From Leptolyngbya sp. SIO4C1 (lineage in GTDB: Bacteria; Cyanobacteriota; Cyanobacteriia; Phormidesmidales; Phormidesmidaceae), in the NCBI GenBank assembly GCA_010671975.1, contig JAAHIA010000216.1:1-8387 (forward strand): 8,387 nt of DNA, written 5' to 3'. Shown here piece after piece: positions 1-6,283 of this stretch. The stretch's first letter is position 1, and the number at the start of each line of letters is the position of its first letter. A program made the position numbers and the translations under genes. The notes below the pieces were generated by a model. That model saw only the letters and a program-made list of their open reading frames with translations, was not told the DNA's origin and did not search any database.

Positions 1-137
1 AACCATAATAGGATAGCAGGCTCATCCGATCTAGCAGATGGCTCCAGTGCATCATTAAATCTTGTCAGCTTTCAAAGTCTTGAAAGCACCTCAATTCTTA
101 GGCCCAGGCAGCTTCCTTAAGACCTGTTTGCACCAAA

Positions 138-184
138 GTTACAAATTCTTTACACTCGGCTGCTTTTTTACACAGAGTTTTACA
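138..184 (+). promoter_or_regulatory. Cluster of four (G/T)TTACA boxes, RpaB/HLR1-like
   Basis: The hexamer (G/T)TTACA occurs at 138, 149, 167 and 179, as two pairs with 11- and 12-bp periods. Known from the literature: the cyanobacterial response regulator RpaB binds HLR1, a direct repeat of (G/T)TTACA(T/A)(T/A) with a 10-bp period, and other OmpR-family regulators use periods near 11 bp. The hexamers match HLR1 but the spacing does not match exactly, so the regulator assignment is an inference. No good promoter sits at the standard distance downstream on the plus strand, so the cluster may serve a divergent gene off the left edge. Confidence 0.35.
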
Positions 185-233
185 TAGAAACTACGCTAGC
201 CGCAGTGAATACCGCGTCAAGTCAGAGATTGTC

Positions 234-297
234 CTGCGGTGATAGTGCCCTGTGGCGATAGCACCGCACGGTGATGGCGCTGTACGGTGCAGCTACC
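234..297 (+). repeat. Four degenerate tandem 16-bp repeats upstream of the promoter
   Basis: Bases 234-249, 250-265, 266-281 and 282-297 align as four consecutive 16-bp units with the core CGGTGATaGc. The first two agree at 12 of 16 positions; later neighbours agree at about 9-10. The array ends 9 bp before the -35 hexamer at 307. A perfect inverted repeat, CACCG-CA-CGGTG, lies at 262-273. Position and periodicity suggest a cooperative protein-binding site, but no known regulator motif is recognised and a decayed simple duplication is equally possible. Confidence 0.45.
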
Positions 298-306
298 TAG
301 TACAGC

Positions 307-335
307 TTCACAATGTAATAGATATTTGTTACAAT
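307..335 (+). promoter_or_regulatory. Sigma70-type promoter for the DUF2294 gene
   Basis: TTCACA (307-312, 5/6 match to TTGACA) and TACAAT (330-335, 5/6 match to TATAAT) are separated by exactly 17 bp. Transcription would start near 342, giving an untranslated leader of about 178 nt. The -10 hexamer overlaps a symmetric element, GTAA at 315, TTAC at 329 and GTAA at 343, each separated by 10 bp, which could be an operator. No second promoter of this quality was found nearer the start codon. Confidence 0.6.
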
Positions 336-502
336 ACTTAACGTAAATTAATTTTTAGTCAGCGTATTGTCGATGCTTTTAAGCCTTATTTTTTGTCGCT
401 AACGAATAGCAAGATTGACGCCCGGTTTTCGATATCTTTTCAGGTCCAAAAAGCTTTTGCTAGCTGACTGCAAGCGACCAGCCGATAAGCCAAGTACTGA
501 TT

Positions 503-509
503 AGGAAAG
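503..509 (+). promoter_or_regulatory. Likely ribosome-binding site of the DUF2294 gene
   Basis: AGGAAAG lies about 10 nt before the ATG at 520. It is the only purine-rich Shine-Dalgarno-like element near that start and supports it. Confidence 0.5.
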
Positions 510-519
510 TAATTAGACC

Positions 520-999
520 ATGAAGTTTGCTGACTCAAGCGCGGACACCGGTCGTTCTCACGCTTCTAAGCCGCTACCGACCGCTGGCGAATTGGAGAGG
601 CTGCTGTCTCAATCCATTCAGTCTTTTTATCGCGAAGCGTTTGGACAAAAGCCCAAACGCATCATCTGCCATCTGTTTTCGCGTGAGCTAGCTGTGGTCG
701 CAGAGGGGACACCCACTAAGCTAGAGCAGTTTTTGAAGCTGAATGAGTTCGGGCCATTCGCACAGCAGCTGCGCCTAGACTTAGATCAACTAACTAAGCC
801 CAGGCTAATTTCGCTGATAGAAGAGATTTTGGCTGTGCCGGTGATTGAGCTGCTAGTCAGCACGGGCTTAGAATCCGGCTATACCGGTATGCTGGCAGTC
901 TTGGCTGAAACGCCGCCGGTGCGCAATCCTGATTTAATTCCTAAAACTCCTGCCTATCAGCAGCTGCGGCGGTCTTACAAAGCCAGCAGCGATGGCTAA
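520..999 (+). CDS. DUF2294 / MpsC-family protein
   Basis: This 159-residue protein matches my recollection of the DUF2294 family, renamed MpsC after the Staphylococcus membrane-potential-generating locus mpsABC. The domain spans about residues 24-131. Characteristic stretches are the N-terminal helix LSQSIQSFYREAFGQKPKRI (29-48), the strand LAVVAEGTPTKLEQFL, the D-L-D-Q helix, and EEILAVPVIELLVSTGLESGYTG, whose tail corresponds to the family's conserved (D/E)L-x5-LE-(T/S)G-x-TG ending. There is no signal peptide or membrane segment, so the product should be cytoplasmic. The first 20 residues are low-complexity and vary in such families. No mpsA/mpsB-like transporter gene lies in the window, so the gene stands alone under its own promoter, convergent with the neighbouring minus-strand cluster. 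The biochemical role of MpsC proteins is not established; family assignment is firm, function is not. Confidence 0.85.
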   Translation: MKFADSSADTGRSHASKPLPTAGELERLLSQSIQSFYREAFGQKPKRIICHLFSRELAVVAEGTPTKLEQFLKLNEFGPFAQQLRLDLDQLTKPRLISLIEEILAVPVIELLVSTGLESGYTGMLAVLAETPPVRNPDLIPKTPAYQQLRRSYKASSDG

Positions 1000-1106
1000 T
1001 CAGCCCGATCAACGCGCGCAGGACAGGGCGACAAAGCGCTCTATCAGCAATCTTCGGGCTGCTGCATCCTTTCTCAAAATCTCTAAGCTGACCGCCGCTA
1101 AGGGGC
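1000..1106. other. Short convergent intergenic gap
   Basis: These 107 bp lie between the stops of the DUF2294 gene and the TIGR03032 gene. The best inverted repeat is CAGC...GCTG around 1046-1062, without a T-tract on either side, so I see no intrinsic terminator. Confidence 0.5.
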
Positions 1107-2159
1107 TTATATTTTCACTTCAGCTAGCGCCTCAGGCGGTAGGGCATAGGAAGTGCCCACCAGCGGATCATCCGCCGGCAGAATTTCAGGAAAGCAAACA
1201 TTTTGCAGCACCTGCACTGCAAAAATCTCTTCAACGCCAGACTCAAACTCAAGCTGTGCTAGCGTCTGCCCGGTCGTAATATTCACAACCCAGATGCCGC
1301 AGATGCGCGACTGCAGCCGCTCGGTCAGCGGCAGGTCGCTGAAGACAGCGCTTTCGCGCACCTGTGAGAGGCCGATAAAAGCGCAGGTGCCCGCAAAGTC
1401 TAGCCCTCGCGTAAAACCAGGACAGTGCGCGATCGCACTCAGCTGTCCGCTGGCTAAATCGACTGTGGCAAGGCTGCCCTGTCCCGACTCGAGTACCCAC
1501 AGCCGATCTTGGTACCAGCGCGGCGAGTGCGGCATCGAGAGACCCTGAGCAATCACGCTGTTGTTTTGAACATCGATGAGCAGCCCGCCAGTCGCTTTGT
1601 GTTCGCGCCATCCCTGAGCTCGATCGCTCTGGCCCAGCGCGCTGACATACCGAGGCTGCCCAGCAGCGATCGCTAGCCCGTTAAGATGACAGCGATCTTC
1701 GGCTGCGTAAGCGCTAATAAAGAGCGGTCGCCAGCGCGGGACAAAGCTGTAGGCCATATCCAGCGTGCAGAGACAGGAAAAGCGCGTATTGACAAACCAC
1801 AGTTCGTCCTCGGCCCAGCCCATTTCATGAATATCGATGTCGCCAGTCACGTGGCTGTTGCGCGGCACATAGCAGGCATCGTGACGGCTAGGCGGGTCGA
1901 GCTTGGCAGCGACTGCCGGCAGGTTGTACAGCTCATGAATGTGATGGGCGGTGCCGACGGCTAGTCGCATGCGGTTGGCGGCTAGGCCCATTGCCTTTTT
2001 AAAGCTGCGGAAGTGAACGTTGAGCCGGCCCCGATCGGCTCGCAAAATCATCAGCTTACCAGCCTGATAGGTCGAAACTAGCAGGCTAATTCGCTGCTGC
2101 GCCAGCAGCGCCTGAAAGCTCGCAGAGGCTGAGATCTTTAGGGGAACGTGCGCTGACAT
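1107..2159 (-). CDS. TIGR03032 / DUF4915-family protein
   Basis: This 350-residue protein carries the hallmark motifs of the TIGR03032 (DUF4915) family: STYQAGKL (29-36), RNSHVTGDIDIHEM (100-113), VNTRFSCL (123-130), SFVPRWRP, EDRCHLNGLA (154-163), MPHSPRWYQDRLWVLESGQG (209-228) and FTRGLDF (249-255). The regularly spaced LWVL/VVNITTGQ-type strands suggest a beta-propeller-like fold, which is an inference. No signal peptide is visible, so it is probably cytoplasmic. Length is typical of the family's core domain; some relatives are fused to TPRs but this one is not. Its ATG at 2159 lies inside the end of the autotransporter gene (22-bp overlap), and the sequence before it is pyrimidine-rich with no Shine-Dalgarno, so translation probably depends on coupling to the upstream gene. 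The function of the family is unknown. Confidence 0.85.
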   Translation of the reverse strand: MSAHVPLKISASASFQALLAQQRISLLVSTYQAGKLMILRADRGRLNVHFRSFKKAMGLAANRMRLAVGTAHHIHELYNLPAVAAKLDPPSRHDACYVPRNSHVTGDIDIHEMGWAEDELWFVNTRFSCLCTLDMAYSFVPRWRPLFISAYAAEDRCHLNGLAIAAGQPRYVSALGQSDRAQGWREHKATGGLLIDVQNNSVIAQGLSMPHSPRWYQDRLWVLESGQGSLATVDLASGQLSAIAHCPGFTRGLDFAGTCAFIGLSQVRESAVFSDLPLTERLQSRICGIWVVNITTGQTLAQLEFESGVEEIFAVQVLQNVCFPEILPADDPLVGTSYALPPEALAEVKI

Positions 2160-5047
2160 GGCTGCGGGGAGGAGACGGTGCCCGTAATCGTACCGTTATT
2201 CGTGCACTTGACCTCGTCACCGTCAGCTGCGATCGCGTTGCCGGTCAGCGTCAGATCGCCATCGACAAGGCTGTCAGGGGTCAGATTGCTAAAGTCAATG
2301 CCGTCGTCTTCGTCGGAGCTGATGCTGTTGCCAGAGACAATGACCGAGCCTGCAATCGCATCGAAATTCACCACTAGGACGCCGTCATCTACCGAAATCA
2401 CGCCGTTACTGGTCACCGTAACGCTGCCGGCAATCTCAGCGTCGGGGCCGTTGACGTAGCTAAAATCGCTGTTGACGACCACGGTGCCGTATTCGCTAGA
2501 CTCAATCTGGGTGTTGCCGCTGATGGTGATGCCGCCGTTGAGGCTGCTAGCGAGGGCGTCGTCATCAGCCGCGTTGACCACGGCAATGCCAGCGGTGCCA
2601 AAATCAGACGGATCGCTTGGGGCTGCTGCCGTATTGGTGCCGTCAACTTCAATCACACCGTTGTCGCTGATAGCAACGCCGCTGTCAATTTGGCTGTTCT
2701 GATTGAGCACGGCTACGCCAACTGCCGTGCTGTCACCGGCCGCTACTTGAATCTGCGCATTGTTACTCACCTCAACGCCGCCGCCGATAGCGCTATCGGC
2801 ATTGTTGAAAACTAAGACGCCAGTTGCACCTAGGCCCAGAGGATCGCCGCCGCCGCCGCTGACTTGAATCTTCTCGTTGTCAGTAATTGTGACGCTGCCT
2901 GTGATATCGGTGCCCGCATAGTAGTTAACCACGCCAATGCCAACCAGTTCAGCTGCGACGGTATTGCCGCTAATGGTCACCTGCTCAAGGCCGCTGCCGG
3001 CATTAAGGTTGAGAATACCCACGTAGGGAACCGTCTCAGCTCCAATCACGTTGTCGCTGACCGTTAGCTCCCCAGCGAGCTCGCTATCGCTGTGGCCAAC
3101 GGCGATGCCAAAGTCTACCGCATCGACAACGTTGCCGCTAATTATCACATCGCCATCGATGCGGCTGTTCTCACTTTCGATACCAATACCGTAGCTATCG
3201 CTGCGCTCAAGCACATTCTCGCGGATGAGAATATCGCCTGTCAGGCTGCTGTCTACAGAAGATAGAACAATTCCTGAACCCGTGCTCTCATTGTTGCTGA
3301 TTATGATGCTGCCAGTCTGCGTGGTCTCAGCTCGCTCAACCACAATATCGCCGTTCCCAATGAGGTTGTCGGCGATGACAATATTGCCAGTTAGCTCCGC
3401 TTGATCGATGCTGATTGCAACTGCCGTACCTGTTGCGGAGTCGCTATTCGCATCGCTGAGATTGATCCTGTTGCGACTGAAAGCGAGATCGCCATTCATC
3501 TGAGATCCCGTCGCCGCGAAAGCCGCGCCGACTGCTGAGGCCGCTATGGTGTTGTTGTCGATCCTAACTGTGCCAGCGGCAGCTGACCCGTCACTGGCTA
3601 TGCTGAGGCCGGTTTCTGAGGCCGTGATGGCGCTGTCGCGGATAGTCACATCGCCGAGCGAGCTATCGGCCAGCACGCTGGCAGCGGCTGAGTTCGCAGT
3701 CTGGATATTAAAGCCAGCCAGCACAGTTGGCGCGAGCGGGCTGCTCTCGATGGCAACCTGTCCACCAATGAGAGGAAAGTCGCCGCTGCCAGAGAACGGC
3801 AGCTGAATGCTGACTGCCGGATCAAAAGCTGCAATCAGCTGCTCTGGGCCGGTTGAGAGCAGCTGAACGCTACCGGGCAGCGTGAACCCGGCAAATTCAG
3901 CACCGTCGCTGGCGGCCACATAGATAATGCCGTTGCCATCCGTGGGAACTGTCTCAGCCGCTAGCGCGATCGCACCGTAGGGCGTTTCAAACGTCCCGTC
4001 GCCGGTTGCACCCGGCGCGACATGATTGAAAAACCAGGGCTCGCCAGTCTCAGGATTAACCACCGGACCGCTCACCACGTCAGGCAGGACCGTCACCTCT
4101 ACTGCTGTCTGCCGATCGACCACAATCTGGCCGGTGCGGCCGATTGACTCACCCAAGCGGGCCAGCTGTGGCGCAGCGCTGCCGGCGGCGCTAGTGGCTC
4201 GCTGGCTGGGAAAATGCGCGCCGATGTTAAAGCGAACATTGGTGCCAAAGATGCTGTCGTTTTGAACGGACAGGCCGGTGCGCAAGTAGGCCGTAGGCTC
4301 TGCCTGCAGCCGCAGCCGCCAGCCGAGCGAGCCGTCGACGCCGGGGCCATCGTAGTAGTAGAGACCGCCATAGCCGCGCAGCGCGCCGGCCTCGCCGATA
4401 CTGACCAGCTTCGTGCCCAGCTCTAGCTCGGCGCCGCCCAGTGCGGCCTCGTAGCGTCGTACGGCAGCCTGGGCCTGCTGAGCATTGGCAATCAGCTGAT
4501 GGCCGACAAAGGTCAAACCAGACACCTGAGCCCCCGTGCTGACCCGCTCGTCTTCTACGAGATCGCGGCGATCGCCAATTGGCAGATAGCCGTTGAGGCG
4601 CAAATCCCAGTCTTCGCCCAGTGTTTCCAGTCCTAGCCCCAGCTGATTGAAGCTGGCAGCCTCGGTCCCGCGCCGGTCAAACGCCACGTAGCCGCCAAAG
4701 ATGCGCTGCGAGCCTGGCGCCAAGTGACGATAGCCCAGCTGCAGACTGGTGCCTAGATTGGCATCTAGATCGAGCGAGAGCTGCCCCTGAAAAAAGAGCA
4801 GATCGCTGCCTGGGTTTTGCCAGAGCGGCAGGAAGCTTTCAAACTGGCTAAAGCTCTCAAAGCCGCCCCCGTCTGTGACAAAGTCGACGCCAAAGCGCGG
4901 CCGAACGACCAGATTGCCCCCTAAATCAGCGGCCGCCGGCTGCTGTGAGATCGCCTGTTCATCGACGTCGCTGGCTCGAGCGATTGAGCTAGTCGCGAGC
5001 AGCGCTAATAGCAGGGGGGCAGACGTATACCAAACAGGGTGTTTCAT
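2138..5047 (-). CDS. Inverse autotransporter (intimin/invasin-type barrel) with beta-helix passenger
   Basis: This is a 969-residue outer-membrane surface protein. I chose the ATG at 5047 because it opens directly onto a signal peptide (MKHP..., hydrophobic core LLLALLA, cleavage after A-R-A at residue 25); a TTG at 5101 would add 18 residues in front. Residues about 45-281 resemble the inverse-autotransporter beta-barrel: alternating strands, LGTSLQLGYRHL, a GGYVAFDRRG turn, FNQLGLGLETL and LRLNGYLPIGDRRD. A linker (283-345) contains NPETGEPWFF and a DGTFETPYGAI stretch typical of cyanobacterial relatives. From about 445 onward come about 16 beta-solenoid coils with core G-x-V-x-I-S-x-N-x-I and runs such as GIGVVN. 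The only two cysteines are C948 and C964, near the C-terminus. In this class the barrel anchors the protein and the C-terminal passenger is displayed outside. The passenger's role (adhesion or surface structure) is inferred. The 3' end overlaps the next gene by 22 bp. Confidence 0.85.
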   Translation of the reverse strand: MKHPVWYTSAPLLLALLATSSIARASDVDEQAISQQPAAADLGGNLVVRPRFGVDFVTDGGGFESFSQFESFLPLWQNPGSDLLFFQGQLSLDLDANLGTSLQLGYRHLAPGSQRIFGGYVAFDRRGTEAASFNQLGLGLETLGEDWDLRLNGYLPIGDRRDLVEDERVSTGAQVSGLTFVGHQLIANAQQAQAAVRRYEAALGGAELELGTKLVSIGEAGALRGYGGLYYYDGPGVDGSLGWRLRLQAEPTAYLRTGLSVQNDSIFGTNVRFNIGAHFPSQRATSAAGSAAPQLARLGESIGRTGQIVVDRQTAVEVTVLPDVVSGPVVNPETGEPWFFNHVAPGATGDGTFETPYGAIALAAETVPTDGNGIIYVAASDGAEFAGFTLPGSVQLLSTGPEQLIAAFDPAVSIQLPFSGSGDFPLIGGQVAIESSPLAPTVLAGFNIQTANSAAASVLADSSLGDVTIRDSAITASETGLSIASDGSAAAGTVRIDNNTIAASAVGAAFAATGSQMNGDLAFSRNRINLSDANSDSATGTAVAISIDQAELTGNIVIADNLIGNGDIVVERAETTQTGSIIISNNESTGSGIVLSSVDSSLTGDILIRENVLERSDSYGIGIESENSRIDGDVIISGNVVDAVDFGIAVGHSDSELAGELTVSDNVIGAETVPYVGILNLNAGSGLEQVTISGNTVAAELVGIGVVNYYAGTDITGSVTITDNEKIQVSGGGGDPLGLGATGVLVFNNADSAIGGGVEVSNNAQIQVAAGDSTAVGVAVLNQNSQIDSGVAISDNGVIEVDGTNTAAAPSDPSDFGTAGIAVVNAADDDALASSLNGGITISGNTQIESSEYGTVVVNSDFSYVNGPDAEIAGSVTVTSNGVISVDDGVLVVNFDAIAGSVIVSGNSISSDEDDGIDFSNLTPDSLVDGDLTLTGNAIAADGDEVKCTNNGTITGTVSSPQPCQRTFP
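2204..3655 (-). repeat. Coding repeats: about 16 beta-solenoid coils
   Basis: Within the autotransporter gene, residues 465-948 divide into about 16 units of roughly 25-48 residues. Each opens with a G-x-[VIL]-x-[IV]-[SRT]-x-N core (for example GDVIISGN, GELTVSDN, GSVTITDN, GGITISGN, GSVIVSGN), followed by a variable loop and a G-[IV]-x-V-x-N strand. The repetition is clear in protein but degenerate in DNA; I found no long exact nucleotide repeats, so the array is old or diversified rather than recently expanded. Longer loops, up to about 48 residues, interrupt the later units. Confidence 0.75.
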
Positions 5048-5241
5048 AAACCAAGAAAGCTGGGTTGCTGAGATTGCCAAAGTTTGCAGCCCGGCAGCCA
5101 AGACAGCCGATATCTGCAGTCAGCGCATTAAGCGTTTTCAGTGTTCCCACTGGGCCCAGCATTCAACAAGATAAGGGCCTTGCCTTCACTCAAACTTGCA
5201 TCAAACATTTTTATTAGACGATGGTCGGTCCCGCTCGCGGC
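5048..5241 (-). other. Leader region between the pyruvyl transferase and autotransporter genes
   Basis: These 194 bp separate two minus-strand genes. A perfect inverted repeat CAGTG-TTCC-CACTG lies at 5139-5152, directly beside the palindrome TGGGCCCA (5151-5158). On the minus strand the hairpin is followed by AAAA rather than T's, so it is not an intrinsic terminator. It could be an operator or leader structure of the autotransporter gene. I found no promoter with good -35 and -10 hexamers. The short stem CCGC-GA-GCGG at about 5230-5239, just past the upstream stop, also lacks a T-tract. Confidence 0.35.
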
Positions 5242-6117
5242 TCAAATTTGGGACAGCAGACGCAGCAGGGCAGTGTCTAGCTGCTCTAGCCGCTGCTCAA
5301 AGACAACGTCTTGACTAAGATAGGTAGGCGCCTGCTGAATAATCTGCTCTAGCTGTGTCGCTATTCGCAATTCCTGTGTCTGAGATAGCGTCTGATGCAG
5401 TCGCTGCCAGCGGTGAGCCAGGCGCAGCCTTGGCAATCTGGGATAGTTTGGCAGCGAAGGTAGCTTGATTGGCCGATAGGGCAGCGCCATCGCCGCGCAC
5501 CAGTCTTTCCACTTAAACTGAAGCACGCGCGAGCCAGCCAGCAGCGGTATCCACGGCACTCGCAGCGCATCGGCCAGCATTGCCCCCTGCAGCGCTTCGG
5601 TGAGGAGAATGTGAGTCTCACTAATGGCAGAGAGCCGCTGTTCGACCGGCAGCTGTGGATCAATGTAGCCGATGTCTAGCTGCTGACATATCTTTTGCCA
5701 GACAGGTTGAGCCTGGGCGGCGCGCTCAGCATCGGGCATAAAGCTGTACTTCACGGTTCGGCGACCTGAGGGCTGAAAACAGCGGCTGACTAAGATACTG
5801 CCGTCAGTAATGGCTGCCGCAGCTGGCTGAGCTAGAACGGCTGCAGTCATCGGACCGCGCACGCAGGCAATCTGCCAGCTAGCTGGAATACTCTGCAGCG
5901 GTCGCCCGTAGCCGGCCCCTGTGCTAAAAATGATCAGCCGCTTTGCTGACTGAGTCAGCGCTGGCAGCGAGCTATTGAGCCGCGTGCCGCTGCCAACAAA
6001 CAGCATTGACTCGTCTTGATCGAACAGATTGGGCAGGAGCTTAGGCCAAAGCCAGGCATTTAAGGTGTTATCGAGATAAAATCTAGGGTTGCACCGCTCA
6101 TCTAGAAACAGCTTCAT
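5242..6117 (-). CDS. Polysaccharide pyruvyl transferase family protein (ExoV-like)
   Basis: This 291-residue protein resembles the succinoglycan ketalase ExoV branch of the polysaccharide pyruvyl transferases, which add a pyruvyl ketal from phosphoenolpyruvate to a sugar of surface polysaccharide. Visible motifs are LNAWLWPKLLPNLF (19-32), LFVGSGTRLN (39-48), IIFSTGAGYG (62-71), CVRGP (85-89), AITDGSILV (102-110), YIDP (151-154), EALQGAMLADALRVPWIPL (174-192) and LQFKWKDWCAAMALPY (199-214). No signal or membrane segment is present, so the product is cytoplasmic. Two oddities: the usual E-A-x-H-G-A reads E-A-L-Q-G-A (Q177), and the usual N-terminal N-F-G-D-x-L-N reads F-Y-L-D-N-T-L-N. Family membership is firm, but catalytic activity is uncertain. 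The ATG overlaps the stop of a short upstream ORF as ATGA. The gene precedes an outer-membrane protein gene on the same strand, which fits a surface role. Confidence 0.82.
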   Translation of the reverse strand: MKLFLDERCNPRFYLDNTLNAWLWPKLLPNLFDQDESMLFVGSGTRLNSSLPALTQSAKRLIIFSTGAGYGRPLQSIPASWQIACVRGPMTAAVLAQPAAAAITDGSILVSRCFQPSGRRTVKYSFMPDAERAAQAQPVWQKICQQLDIGYIDPQLPVEQRLSAISETHILLTEALQGAMLADALRVPWIPLLAGSRVLQFKWKDWCAAMALPYRPIKLPSLPNYPRLPRLRLAHRWQRLHQTLSQTQELRIATQLEQIIQQAPTYLSQDVVFEQRLEQLDTALLRLLSQI

Positions 6118-6218
6118 AGTTCATTCTGATGAAGTATTTGCTGACTGTATTGTTTGGGTTCCTCTACGACTTTAGGCAGATATTTCATCCGCCAGATGTC
6201 GTAGAAACTACGCTTCAT
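6114..6218 (-). CDS. Possible 34-aa small ORF before the pyruvyl transferase gene
   Basis: An ATG at 6218 opens a 34-codon frame (MKRSFYDIWRMKYLP..., ending ILHQNEL) whose TGA overlaps the next ATG as ATGA, the junction typical of translationally coupled genes. The composition (aromatic, lysine and glutamate rich) looks protein-like. The same frame extends upstream to 6341 but there it overlaps the end of the cyclo-ligase gene, so the shorter form is preferred. No Shine-Dalgarno is visible and I recognise no family. It could be a leader peptide, a remnant of a lost gene, or chance in a 166-bp gap. Confidence 0.25.
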   Translation of the reverse strand: MKRSFYDIWRMKYLPKVVEEPKQYSQQILHQNEL

Positions 6219-6283
6219 TGAGAATTTAGGGCTGTCTAAACTTTTTGTAGCGGCCGATGCGGTCTGCAGAAGGTATGGCGACG

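Larger units (their letters stand above)
1..519. other. Intergenic regulatory region upstream of the DUF2294 gene
   Basis: There is no convincing complete gene here. The stretch is AT-richer than the genes and holds, in order, four TTACA boxes (138-184), four degenerate 16-bp repeats (234-297), a sigma70-like promoter (307-335) and a predicted leader of about 178 nt before the ATG at 520. On the minus strand an ATG at 55-53 opens a frame of 18 codons (MMHWSHLLDRMSLLSYYG) that runs off the left edge. It could be the start of a divergent gene, which would make this a shared divergent control region. It has no clear ribosome-binding site and is too short to judge. Confidence 0.6.

Noticed and set aside
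1..55. Minus-strand 18-codon open frame at the left edge
   Set aside because: It is too short and lacks a ribosome-binding site; mentioned only within the intergenic entry.
315..332. NtcA binding site
   Set aside because: NtcA needs GTA-N8-TAC; here the spacing is GTA-N12-TAC.
992..1279. 95-aa plus-strand ORF overlapping the end of the DUF2294 gene
   Set aside because: From 1107 it lies antisense to the TIGR03032 gene, whose motifs are clear; its own sequence is low in recognisable features.
1249..1611. 120-aa minus-strand ORF in another frame inside the TIGR03032 gene
   Set aside because: It is Arg/Cys-rich shadow sequence typical of an alternate frame of a GC-rich gene.
2204..3655. Repetitive stretch as a CRISPR array or tandem DNA repeat
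   Set aside because: The repetition is in protein coils of variable length, with no constant repeat or spacer size in DNA.
5048..5101. TTG start giving an autotransporter longer by 18 residues
   Set aside because: The ATG at 5047 opens directly onto a proper signal peptide; the extension would bury it.
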